The translations under genes and the position numbers were made by a program. A stretch of 64,000 nt of DNA from Confluentibacter sediminis. GTDB lineage: Bacteria > Bacteroidota > Bacteroidia > Flavobacteriales > Flavobacteriaceae. Shown in pieces: positions 17,183 to 25,277 of the stretch (within the stretch, counting starts at the first letter, position 1; the number at the start of each line of letters is the position of its first letter). A model generated the notes under the pieces. It was given only the letters and a program-made list of their open reading frames with translations, was not told where the DNA came from and did no database searches. Location of the stretch: the NCBI RefSeq assembly GCF_003258355.1, contig NZ_QKPO01000001.1:186001-250000 (forward strand). The letters run 5' to 3'.

Positions 17183-18052
17183 ATGACATCACTTTCTCAA
17201 GACCTCAAGTATAAGTTGGCTCGCCTTAATGTGCTAGAAAAAATCATAGTTGTTAATGTGGTTGTTTTTCTTTTTGGTTTTGTTTTATCACAAATATTAG
17301 GGTATTCAAGTGGGATTAGTTTGCGTTGGTTAGAATTGCCAAGTGATTTCGGAGCATTTATTTTAAAACCTTGGTCTATTATTACCTATGCTTTTATACA
17401 TTACGATTTTTTGCATATTCTTTTTAATATGCTTTGGTTGTATATTATTGGACAGTGGTTTTTAAATTTATTTAGTCCAAAACTGGCATTAAACGTCTAT
17501 TTTTTAGGAGCTATTTGTGGCGGCTGGCTTTTTATGTTAGGGTACAATTTATTTCCCAGTATTTTCGGGAAGTCGTATTTAGTCGGTGCATCTGCTTCTG
17601 TAAGAGCCTTACTTATCTTTCTTTGTGCCTACATGCCCAATAAAGATATTCGTTTTTTTACAATCAATATAAAATTATGGTATTTTGGTCTAGCCATCAT
17701 CGTTTTTGATGTCATAGGGGTTTTTGGAGTTAATTCGGGGGGTAATTTGGCGCATTTAGGTGGTGCATTGCTGGGGTATATGTATGCTAAGCAATATTTA
17801 AAAGGGAATGATATAGGAAGAGGGTTTGGCAAATTTATGGATGCTTGCATTAGTTTTTTTAGTTTTTCAAAAAAATCGCCTTTAAAAACAGTTCATAAAA
17901 ACAAAAGTAAAGTAGGTGGTTATACTAAAGCTGATTTTGATGAGTTTAATCATCAAAAGAAAATTGATGTTATTTTAGATAAAATCAGTAAAAGTGGTTA
18001 TGATAGTTTAACTGCAGAAGAAAAGGAATTTTTGTTTAGAGCTGGCAAATAG
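17183..18052 (+). CDS. rhomboid family intramembrane serine protease, second copy
   Basis: A 289-residue rhomboid with FIHYDFLHILFNMLWLY, the catalytic serine loop VGASASVRAL and the catalytic histidine in NLAHLGGALLGY. A basic cytoplasmic tail follows, with a charged C-terminal segment (about 245-289). It is clearly diverged from the upstream rhomboid, so this is an old pair. It is followed 3 bases later by a membrane-anchored phosphatase gene. Confidence 0.92.
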   Translation: MTSLSQDLKYKLARLNVLEKIIVVNVVVFLFGFVLSQILGYSSGISLRWLELPSDFGAFILKPWSIITYAFIHYDFLHILFNMLWLYIIGQWFLNLFSPKLALNVYFLGAICGGWLFMLGYNLFPSIFGKSYLVGASASVRALLIFLCAYMPNKDIRFFTINIKLWYFGLAIIVFDVIGVFGVNSGGNLAHLGGALLGYMYAKQYLKGNDIGRGFGKFMDACISFFSFSKKSPLKTVHKNKSKVGGYTKADFDEFNHQKKIDVILDKISKSGYDSLTAEEKEFLFRAGK

Positions 18053-18055
18053 GTT

Positions 18056-19081
18056 ATGAAAAAACTAAGCCTTATTGATAAAATTATATTTGTTTTAAAT
18101 GTCATTGGGGCTATATTACTATTGCTATCTTATATTTTACCTTATTTAAAGCCAAAGGCTTTTTTTGTTCTTTCGGTACTGAGTTTAGGCGTTTCCGTCC
18201 TTATTTTAGTGAATGTTGTATTTTTTATGTACTGGTTGTTTAGATTAAAAAAACAACTCTTACTATCCTTAAGTGTGCTTTTAATTGGTTACGTTACTTA
18301 TGGCTCTTTATATAAGTTTTCATCTTCTAGAAACGTAGAGCATGCCAACAACATTAAAGTGATGAATTATAACGTAAGGTTATTTAATTTATATGAATGG
18401 ATTCCCAAAAAAAATATTGAAATTAAAATTGCTGAATTTATTAAAAAGGAAGCACCAGATATTTTAAATATTCAAGATTATCATCCTAATCCCAATATAG
18501 ATTTTTCTTTTTTTAAGTATAAGTATGAAAAGCTATCTGGGAAGAAATTAAAAAGTGGACAAGTTATTTTTTCTCAATATCCGATCATTAATTCTGGGTC
18601 TTTGGATTTTCCAAATACGGCTAATAATGCCATATTTGCCGATGTTGTTAAAGGCAAAGACACCATTAGAATTTATAATATTCATCTTCAATCTTTAAAA
18701 ATTGATCCGAATGTGGAAAAACTCAAACAAGAAACCACTTCGCATCTTTTTAACCGAGTAGGCTCTACTTTTAAAATGCAGGAAAGTCAAACAGAATTGT
18801 TTTTAGCGCACAAACAAAAGTGTAGATACAAAATGATTATTTCGGGTGATTTTAACAATACAGCTTACTCTTATGTATATAGAAAAATTAAAGGTGATTT
18901 AAACGATACGTTTATTGAAGCTGGAAATGGATTTGGGCGGACATACGATTTTAAATTTTTCCCTGTTAGAATCGACTTTATGCTTGCAGATGAAGCATTT
19001 TCTGTGAACGGATTTAAGACTTATAATGAGCACTATTCCGATCATTATCCAATTATGACGAAGTTGAGTTTGGAGAATTAA
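18056..19081 (+). CDS. membrane-anchored endonuclease/exonuclease/phosphatase family protein
   Basis: A 341-residue protein with about three N-terminal membrane helices (residues 10-100) and an EEP-fold domain (about 100-341). Motifs include VMNYNVRLFN, ISGDFNNTAYSYVYR and the C-terminal HYSDHYPIMTKL with the catalytic Asp-His pair. The position normally holding the metal-binding Glu reads NIQDYHP. Substrate could be a nucleic acid, phosphoinositide-like lipid or other phosphodiester. It ends the plus-strand run that starts before mutL. Confidence 0.87.
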   Translation: MKKLSLIDKIIFVLNVIGAILLLLSYILPYLKPKAFFVLSVLSLGVSVLILVNVVFFMYWLFRLKKQLLLSLSVLLIGYVTYGSLYKFSSSRNVEHANNIKVMNYNVRLFNLYEWIPKKNIEIKIAEFIKKEAPDILNIQDYHPNPNIDFSFFKYKYEKLSGKKLKSGQVIFSQYPIINSGSLDFPNTANNAIFADVVKGKDTIRIYNIHLQSLKIDPNVEKLKQETTSHLFNRVGSTFKMQESQTELFLAHKQKCRYKMIISGDFNNTAYSYVYRKIKGDLNDTFIEAGNGFGRTYDFKFFPVRIDFMLADEAFSVNGFKTYNEHYSDHYPIMTKLSLEN

Positions 19082-19089
19082 TTGACTTT

Positions 19090-19398
19090 TTACATAAAAG
19101 CACAATCTACCAAATCGGCTATGATATGAATTACTAAGCCTAAAGCTACTAATCTAGATTTTTTTGGAATTAAAAGAAATAAATAAAAGGTGATAGCAAA
19201 GTAGGAGTGAAGCGGGTGAAAGCCAACACTGCATCTGTTAGGATCGAAAATCGGTGAAGCCAATAAGTGGTCTAAATCAATTAAAATACCTGCCAGCATA
19301 ATTAAAAACGCACGTTTCCATTGTGATTTATACCAAATCAAAGCTACAAAAAGAGGCAAAAATAAATGGCATCCGTAATGAGCAAACGTCTGTAACAT
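19090..19398 (-). CDS. DUF6122 family membrane protein
   Basis: A 102-residue polytopic protein with conserved polar motifs between its helices: FAHYGCHL, LIDLDHLLASPIFDPNRC, FHPLHSY and HIIADLVDC. The His/Asp pattern resembles YdjM-like membrane metal-dependent hydrolases, so metal binding is plausible. It ends the parA-to-DUF6122 run. Its start codon overlaps the stop codon of the WbqC gene by one base. Confidence 0.82.
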   Translation of the reverse strand: MLQTFAHYGCHLFLPLFVALIWYKSQWKRAFLIMLAGILIDLDHLLASPIFDPNRCSVGFHPLHSYFAITFYLFLLIPKKSRLVALGLVIHIIADLVDCAFM

Positions 19399-20021
19399 TA
19401 TAGAGGTGATATTATTTGGGATTCTAAATAATTCAATGCGTTTGGGCCTTCATTAAAGAGTAAGTCCAAAATACTTAAATTATTTATAAAGCCATGTTTT
19501 TCTTGAAATACTTGATTGTACCTGTCAAACGGTTTTAAAAACTCTTTTTTAGCATTTACTAGAAACCTGAAATCTTCTATGTTTTCGATTTCTTTTTGAT
19601 AAACTTCTGTTTTTGATGTGTTTAGTTCAAATTGTAGGCACTCACAGATAGTTTCAAAACACTTAACATTAAAATCTAATATATAATTTGTTTTTTCTTG
19701 AAATAGAGGCAAAAGTTCATCTTCATAATATTCAAAAAAAGGAGAGGTTCTATATGCTGAGAGTAATGATTTCCAATGGTGGTCTTGCCATTTTTCTTCA
19801 TTAAAAATTTTAACGTCTTTATATTTCTGGCGATTTTTTTGAGTATGGATTACCGGAATGTTTAAAGCTAACTTTCCATTCGCTCCGTAAATGTATGTGC
19901 GATTTCTATAGGTTTGTTTTAAAAAATTGTCATCCACCTCAAACACGACTTCTTCAGCATTTACTATAGCCACAAAATGTGCGATGTTTGGAAAGTATGT
20001 TGGATGTAATATAATGTTCAT
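19398..20021 (-). CDS. WbqC family protein
   Basis: A 207-residue protein of the WbqC family. Recognisable parts are the N-terminal PTYFPNIAHF, NRTYIYGANGKLALNIPV and WQDHHWKSLLSAYRTSPFFEYYEDEL. Some members occur in O-antigen clusters and may be amide-forming or sugar-modifying enzymes; the reaction is not established. In many flavobacteria it follows lepB directly. Here a decayed S23-type gene has come between them. Confidence 0.87.
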   Translation of the reverse strand: MNIILHPTYFPNIAHFVAIVNAEEVVFEVDDNFLKQTYRNRTYIYGANGKLALNIPVIHTQKNRQKYKDVKIFNEEKWQDHHWKSLLSAYRTSPFFEYYEDELLPLFQEKTNYILDFNVKCFETICECLQFELNTSKTEVYQKEIENIEDFRFLVNAKKEFLKPFDRYNQVFQEKHGFINNLSILDLLFNEGPNALNYLESQIISPL

Positions 20022-20033
20022 TTGTTGATGCGT

Positions 20034-20392
20034 TTATTTGTTTATTCGATACTTTTTTAACGCATTCATATTAGTTATACTTTCAATTTGTTCTCTTAAA
20101 GCAGTATATTCTTTTAAATTAAAGAATCTATTTCATAAGAAACTATATTTTGACTTAAAACTTCAACAGCAGAGCTAAAAGCCATAATTGTGACATGGGA
20201 TTTATCTTTATTGGTTTATCACGCAGAACCTTCCGTTTTTATTTAAACAAATAGAAATGAAATTCTTATTAAGTGAGAAATTGAACCAAATTTTTCGTCA
20301 GGTGAAAATTTACTGGTAACGGTATAAATATCTTTTGAAAGCTTTTTTGCTTCAACCCAAACTTCTAATTTTTTAAAACTATAAGTGTACAT
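20034..20392 (-). pseudogene. decayed S23-type four-helix-bundle protein gene
   Basis: On the minus strand ATG at 20392 opens MYTYSFKKLEVWVEAKKLSK and continues to FGSISHLIRISF, the start of the S23/four-helix-bundle family (23S-rRNA intervening-sequence-type proteins). The frame is then broken. Matching fragments continue in shifted frames: EGSA, AFSSAVEVLSQNIVSYEIDS and LREQIESITNMNALKKY, ending at a TAA (20034-20036). Total length (359 bases) equals an intact gene of about 118 codons, so small indels caused the loss, not a large deletion. It fills the gap between lepB and wbqC. Confidence 0.8.
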
Positions 20393-20426
20393 TTTCAACC
20401 GTTATATCAACAAATAAACAAATCAA

Positions 20427-22007
20427 CTATTTCTTTCTAGCTCTCCATTTATTAAAACCAATAAAACCAAATAACACTACTAAAAAAGGTATGAAAAAAG
20501 AGGTGGCTTTTCCACTACCATTCACAGTTGTGAACAAACGTTCCCAACGAATTTTGTTAAATCCTTGTCCGAAACTATTCCAACTAAACCAAATGAACAC
20601 AGGTTTTCCAACGACATGGGTAAATGGGACTAAGCCCCAAGCTCTCGCATCTAAAGAATTATGGCGATTGTCTCCCATCATCCAATAATAATCTTGTTTA
20701 AAGGTATAACTAGTTGCTACTTGACCATTAATATATATTTGATTGCCTTTTACTTGCAATGTATTACCTTCATATTCTGAAATAGCACGTTTGTAAAGAG
20801 GTAACACTTTTAAATTAAGAGCGATGGTTTTTCCTGCTTCTGGAATGTATAAAGGGCCGAAAAAATCATTATTCCAATTATATTGTGGATCATGAGGGAA
20901 TATAGCTGGGTCTCTTTCGCCTTTTTCTGCTTTTATAGGGGTAATACTAACAACGTTAGGATTGTTTTTGAAAGTTTTTAAAGCTTCATCCGAAATGGCT
21001 GAGAAATAATAAGTTCTTTGAGAAGGTATATACTGAATTCTATCCGTTATATCATATCTATTAGCCAAAAACATGGGGTTAAACTCATTTGTTTTTGGCT
21101 GAACAAAATAGCTAAACTGCAAATGTGCTCTGTCAGGTAATACATTTTGTTTGCCATTAATATATACATAACCATTACGCACTTCAAGGGAATCACCAGG
21201 AATACCTACACAACGTTTTACCAAATTGGTTTTTTTGTCGATGGGCTTATAATAATTTCTGTCGGGATGAAAATTATTCATATCAAGCAGTGTATCTGCT
21301 GGTTGATTGAACACGACTATGTCATTTCTCTTTATTTTTTGAAACCCCGGAATTCTTAAGTAAGGGAGTTGTAATTTGTTCATCCACGAATCACTTCCTT
21401 TGTGGTCATCAAATAAATACGATTTTATGTTTAATTTCGGAATGGTATCATGAACCATGGGAGCAGCCACTGTTGTCATAGGGACTCTCGCTCCATAATG
21501 AAATTTGCTAACAAATAAGAAGTCGCCAACTAACAACGATTTTTCTAAAGACGATGATGGAATGGTAAAGGGTTGGATAAAATAAGTATGAACTATAGTA
21601 GCTGCTACGATGGCAAATAAAATGGAACTTGCCCATTCGCCAGAACTAGATTTTGGGTGTAAACTTCTGTCCTTTATATGCTCAACATCGGTGAAGTAAT
21701 TCAAATAATAATTATAAAATCCAAAAGTTATAATAGCTAGAAACGTATCGATAGGCTGGTTTTTTCCAAAACTTCTAGCGGTTTCTACCCATACGACTAT
21801 AAACATAATCAGGTTCACTATAGGTAAGAACAATAAGATAACCCACCACCATGGTCTGTTTATTATTTTCATTAATATGACACCATTATAAACAGGAACA
21901 AAAGCTTCCCAAGCTTGTCTACCTGCTTTTTGGTACAATTTCCAGGTGCCAAATCCATGTATCACCTGAATAATTAAAATAAATATAAACCATTGTGTTA
22001 ACGTCAT
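20427..22007 (-). CDS. lepB: signal peptidase I, long Bacteroidota form
   Basis: A 526-residue membrane protease that removes signal peptides from exported proteins. Several N-terminal membrane helices (residues 1-105) precede the catalytic domain. The catalytic Ser153 lies in IPSSSLEKSLLVGDFLFVSK, the general-base Lys264 in NLVKRCVGIPGD, and the conserved GDNRHNSLDARAWG follows. A last membrane helix is at about 500-520. It is much longer than E. coli LepB (324), as usual for the phylum. The neighbour order dapB-lepB-wbqC is typical. Confidence 0.94.
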   Translation of the reverse strand: MTLTQWFIFILIIQVIHGFGTWKLYQKAGRQAWEAFVPVYNGVILMKIINRPWWWVILLFLPIVNLIMFIVVWVETARSFGKNQPIDTFLAIITFGFYNYYLNYFTDVEHIKDRSLHPKSSSGEWASSILFAIVAATIVHTYFIQPFTIPSSSLEKSLLVGDFLFVSKFHYGARVPMTTVAAPMVHDTIPKLNIKSYLFDDHKGSDSWMNKLQLPYLRIPGFQKIKRNDIVVFNQPADTLLDMNNFHPDRNYYKPIDKKTNLVKRCVGIPGDSLEVRNGYVYINGKQNVLPDRAHLQFSYFVQPKTNEFNPMFLANRYDITDRIQYIPSQRTYYFSAISDEALKTFKNNPNVVSITPIKAEKGERDPAIFPHDPQYNWNNDFFGPLYIPEAGKTIALNLKVLPLYKRAISEYEGNTLQVKGNQIYINGQVATSYTFKQDYYWMMGDNRHNSLDARAWGLVPFTHVVGKPVFIWFSWNSFGQGFNKIRWERLFTTVNGSGKATSFFIPFLVVLFGFIGFNKWRARKK

Positions 22008-22073
22008 AATCGTAATTTTTAATTTATAAAGTTAGTGTTTAGTCATATAAGCATGTTACATCTTTGTAAGGTA

Positions 22074-22778
22074 TTAACCAATATTTAACACATCGCTCAT
22101 GGTAAATATACCGGTTTTTCCAACAATCCATTCAGCAGCAATAACAGCACCAAGAGCAAAACCATCTCTATTATGTGCGATGTGCTCCATAGTAATGGTA
22201 TCTACATCACTTTTATAAGTTATAGTATGAGTCCCAGGAACGTCTTCTATTCGCTTAGCTTTTATTGGAATGATGGTTTCATTACCAGAATCTAATGCCC
22301 AATTTTTATAGGCATGATGGTTTGAAATAATATCATTAGCTAAAGAAATAGCCGTTCCACTAGGAGCGTCCAGTTTTTTTGTATGATGAATTTCTTCTAA
22401 AGAAATATGATATTGGTTTAGGTTGCTCATCATTTTGGCAAGTACTTTGTTAAGTTCGAAAAAAATATTAACACCCAAGCTGTAGTTTGAAGCATAAATA
22501 AAAGCACCCTTTTTTTCTTTGCAAAGAGCGACCGCCTTTTCATAATTTTCCAACCAACCCGTCGTACCAGAAATAACAGGAACTCGATTGTTTAAACACA
22601 TGGAAATATTATTAAAAGCGACATCTGGGATACTAAAATCTATGGCGACATCGGCTTTTGTAATATCATAATGGGTATCGTCTTTATCGACTTTTAATAC
22701 TATCTTGTGGCCACGTTTTATAGCAATTTGCTCAATGGTTTGTCCCATTCTTCCGTATCCAAGTAAAGCAATATTCAT
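22074..22778 (-). CDS. dapB: 4-hydroxy-tetrahydrodipicolinate reductase
   Basis: A 234-residue NAD(P)H-dependent reductase of the lysine and meso-diaminopimelate pathway. It has an N-terminal nucleotide site GYGRMGQ, the GTTGW loop, and the catalytic EEIHHTKKLDAPSGTA motif. Slightly shorter than the E. coli enzyme (273), as in other Bacteroidota. It lies 66 bases before lepB and 5 bases after the DUF5683 gene. Confidence 0.96.
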   Translation of the reverse strand: MNIALLGYGRMGQTIEQIAIKRGHKIVLKVDKDDTHYDITKADVAIDFSIPDVAFNNISMCLNNRVPVISGTTGWLENYEKAVALCKEKKGAFIYASNYSLGVNIFFELNKVLAKMMSNLNQYHISLEEIHHTKKLDAPSGTAISLANDIISNHHAYKNWALDSGNETIIPIKAKRIEDVPGTHTITYKSDVDTITMEHIAHNRDGFALGAVIAAEWIVGKTGIFTMSDVLNIG

Positions 22779-22783
22779 TTCTT

Positions 22784-23404
22784 TTAAAAATTAAAGTTTA
22801 AAGTTAGGCCCGTATTACCTTTTCCATCAATGTTATTTAAATAGTAATGGGGTACTAAGGAAAGATTTTCGTTGATGTTGTACTGCATTAAATGGGCACC
22901 TACATTGGCATCAATTATGTTTAAGGCATAAATGCCTACTGTTATTAACAGGGACAGGTCTTTATTTCTTCTATAAAATTTTTGTCCACGCTGTAAACCA
23001 TCAGTAGTTACTCTTGGCTCTTGTAGCTGATTGCCATTTACATCAAAATAAAATTCATCATTTTTAAAACCAGCTAACCTGCTTTTATAAGCATCTCTAT
23101 ACCTATTGTATTCTTTATTATTAGAAGTGTAAAAGTATATACCGGCTCCTAAAGCACCATACACTATAGGGATTTTCCAATATTGTTTGTTGTAAGCTTG
23201 TCCTAAACCAGGCAGGACTGCCGAATAAAAAGCAGCTTTCGCTGGTGCTAATGCGTCGATGGGTTTACTAATTACTACAAGCGAATCTGTAACAACCTCT
23301 TTTTTTGGAGTTATTATTGTGTTTTCTTTTTCTTGAGCGATCAATGAAAGACAAAACAAACATGAAAACACACAGATTGCTAGCGATCTATTTAGCACCT
23401 TCAA
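22784..23404 (-). CDS. DUF5683 domain protein
   Basis: A 206-residue exported protein with a signal peptide (about 1-23) and the DUF5683 core, including PAKAAFYSAVLPGLGQAYNK, YWKIPIVYGALGAGIYFY, YRDAYKSRLAGF and a C-terminal LNIIDANVGAHL. Two hydrophobic segments suggest membrane association. Function unknown. Its start overlaps the parB end by 17 bases, and dapB follows 5 bases later. Confidence 0.85.
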   Translation of the reverse strand: MKVLNRSLAICVFSCLFCLSLIAQEKENTIITPKKEVVTDSLVVISKPIDALAPAKAAFYSAVLPGLGQAYNKQYWKIPIVYGALGAGIYFYTSNNKEYNRYRDAYKSRLAGFKNDEFYFDVNGNQLQEPRVTTDGLQRGQKFYRRNKDLSLLITVGIYALNIIDANVGAHLMQYNINENLSLVPHYYLNNIDGKGNTGLTLNFNF

Positions 23405-24299
23405 CTAATTTTTTTAAGCGGTTAAAATCTTCTTCAGAATGAAAAGGAATGGTTATTTTTCCTTTGCCATTGCTAGAAACTTTAACGTCTATTTTATGTC
23501 CAAAGTATTCAGAGAATACAGAGATGCCATTTTTTACGAAATTAGGGATGTCTTGATTGCTACTATTTTTTGATGGTATTTCAATTTCTTTAGATACATT
23601 AAAATTGCGAACAAGGGCTTCGGTATCTCTAACAGATAGTTGCTTTTCTAATATTTTTTCGTAAATATCTAACTGAATTTTTTGATCGTCAATATTAATA
23701 ATGGCGCGACCATGCCCCATGGAAATAAAGCCATCTCGAATGCCTGTTTGGATAATGGGATCTAATTTAAGTAAACGTAGATAATTGGTAATGGTTGAAC
23801 GTTTTTTACCAACACGTTCACTCATTTGTTCTTGGGTTAAATTAATCTCATCAATTAATCGTTGGTAGGATAAGGCAATTTCAATAGCATCTAAATCTTG
23901 ACGTTGAATGTTTTCAACCAAAGCCATTTCCAACGATTCCTGGTCGTTAGCAATTCTAATATAAGCAGGAATGGTTTCCAATCCAACAATTTTAGAAGCT
24001 CTAAAACGGCGTTCTCCAGAAACTAATTGGTATTTGTTAAAACCTGATTTTCTTACGGTGATAGGCTGTATGATGCCTAATTCCCTAATGGAAGAGGCCA
24101 ATTCTAAAAGCGATTCTTCACTAAAATTGGTTCTTGGCTGAAATGGGTTGACCTCAATAGCATCTAAATCCAATTCAATAATGCTGCCTATTACTTTATC
24201 GGCATTTTTATCTTGAACAGATTGTATGTCGTTACTAGGGTCTTTTAAAAGAGCGGACAAACCTCTGCCTAAAGCTTGTTTTTTGAGTGCCTTAGCCAT
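23388..24299 (-). CDS. parB: chromosome partitioning protein ParB
   Basis: A 303-residue ParB/Spo0J protein that binds parS and spreads on DNA using CTP. Visible are the N-terminal KQALGRGLSALL, NPFQPRTNF, the CTP-site motif SGERRFRAS, NIQRQDLDAIE and the helix-turn-helix LTQEQMSERVGKKRSTITN. A C-terminal dimerisation domain follows. It starts 3 bases after parA. I did not find a convincing parS site by eye. Confidence 0.95.
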   Translation of the reverse strand: MAKALKKQALGRGLSALLKDPSNDIQSVQDKNADKVIGSIIELDLDAIEVNPFQPRTNFSEESLLELASSIRELGIIQPITVRKSGFNKYQLVSGERRFRASKIVGLETIPAYIRIANDQESLEMALVENIQRQDLDAIEIALSYQRLIDEINLTQEQMSERVGKKRSTITNYLRLLKLDPIIQTGIRDGFISMGHGRAIINIDDQKIQLDIYEKILEKQLSVRDTEALVRNFNVSKEIEIPSKNSSNQDIPNFVKNGISVFSEYFGHKIDVKVSSNGKGKITIPFHSEEDFNRLKKLVEGAK

Positions 24300-24302
24300 A
24301 AT

Positions 24303-25070
24303 TTAAGAGTTTTTATCAATAATTTCTTTTGCCAAACTTAAGTAATTACTTGCGCCTTTACTGGCTGCGTCGTAATTAATTATGTTTTCGCCATAACTTG
24401 GCGCTTCACTTAATCTTACGTTACGCTGAATAATGGTTTGAAACACCATGTTATTAAAATGTTTTTGAACCTCTTCAACAACTTGGTTTGATAGTCGTAA
24501 ACGTGCATCATACATTGTAAGTAGTAAGCCTTCTATGTCTAATTCAGTATTATGTATTTTTTGAACACTTTTAATAGTATTTAATAACTTACCTAAACCT
24601 TCCAGGGCGAAATATTCACATTGAATAGGGATAATAACAGCGTCTGCTGCTGTTAAGGCATTCAGCGTTAATAAACCTAAAGAAGGCGCACAATCAATGA
24701 TAATATAATCATAATCGTTTTTTATGTCTTTCAATGCTTTTTTTAGCATATACTCACGTTCTTCTTTATCTACTAGCTCAATTTCAATAGCCACCAAGTC
24801 TATATGAGATGGAATAATATCCAAATTAGGTGTATTGGTTTTTATTACGGCTTCTCTAGCTGTATTTGAATGTTCTAAAAGTTGGTATGTTCCTATTTCT
24901 ATAGATTCAACATCTATTCCTATGCCAGAAGTTGCATTTGCTTGAGGGTCAGCATCAATAAGTAACACTTTTTTTTCTAAAACACCAAGGGAAGCAGCTA
25001 AATTAATAGATGTTGTTGTTTTGCCAACACCTCCTTTTTGGTTTGCAATTGCAATGATTTTACCCATCAA
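24303..25070 (-). CDS. parA: chromosome partitioning ATPase ParA
   Basis: A 255-residue deviant Walker-type ATPase (Soj/ParA) that positions the origin region with ParB. Walker A is KGGVGKTTTSINLAASL, followed by DADPQANAT and IIDCAPSLGLLT. The product begins MMGKII, so ATG at 25067 is an equally possible start. First gene of the minus-strand parA-to-DUF6122 run, divergent from the M16 peptidase gene. Confidence 0.96.
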   Translation of the reverse strand: MMGKIIAIANQKGGVGKTTTSINLAASLGVLEKKVLLIDADPQANATSGIGIDVESIEIGTYQLLEHSNTAREAVIKTNTPNLDIIPSHIDLVAIEIELVDKEEREYMLKKALKDIKNDYDYIIIDCAPSLGLLTLNALTAADAVIIPIQCEYFALEGLGKLLNTIKSVQKIHNTELDIEGLLLTMYDARLRLSNQVVEEVQKHFNNMVFQTIIQRNVRLSEAPSYGENIINYDAASKGASNYLSLAKEIIDKNS

Positions 25071-25277
25071 TGATTTGGTTTTATTAGCCGTAAAAATACG
25101 ATTATTTATGAGTAATAAAAACTGAACTTATTTTTATTGAACGAGTTTTTTAAAACTCTAAATCTTAAGGCATTTCAAAGAGATAATTTTTTTAGCTGAA
25201 TGTAATAAAATTCATATTTCCGTTCTCTATAAAAGATTTTAGTTTTATATTTATTAAACCAAAAAAAACATACTATT

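Noticed and set aside
25089-25158. Short inverted repeats CGTA-AAAA-TACG and GAGTTTT-TT-AAAACTC upstream of parA
   Set aside because: They do not resemble parS (GTTTCACGTGAAAC type), are AT-rich and could arise by chance. I report no parS site.
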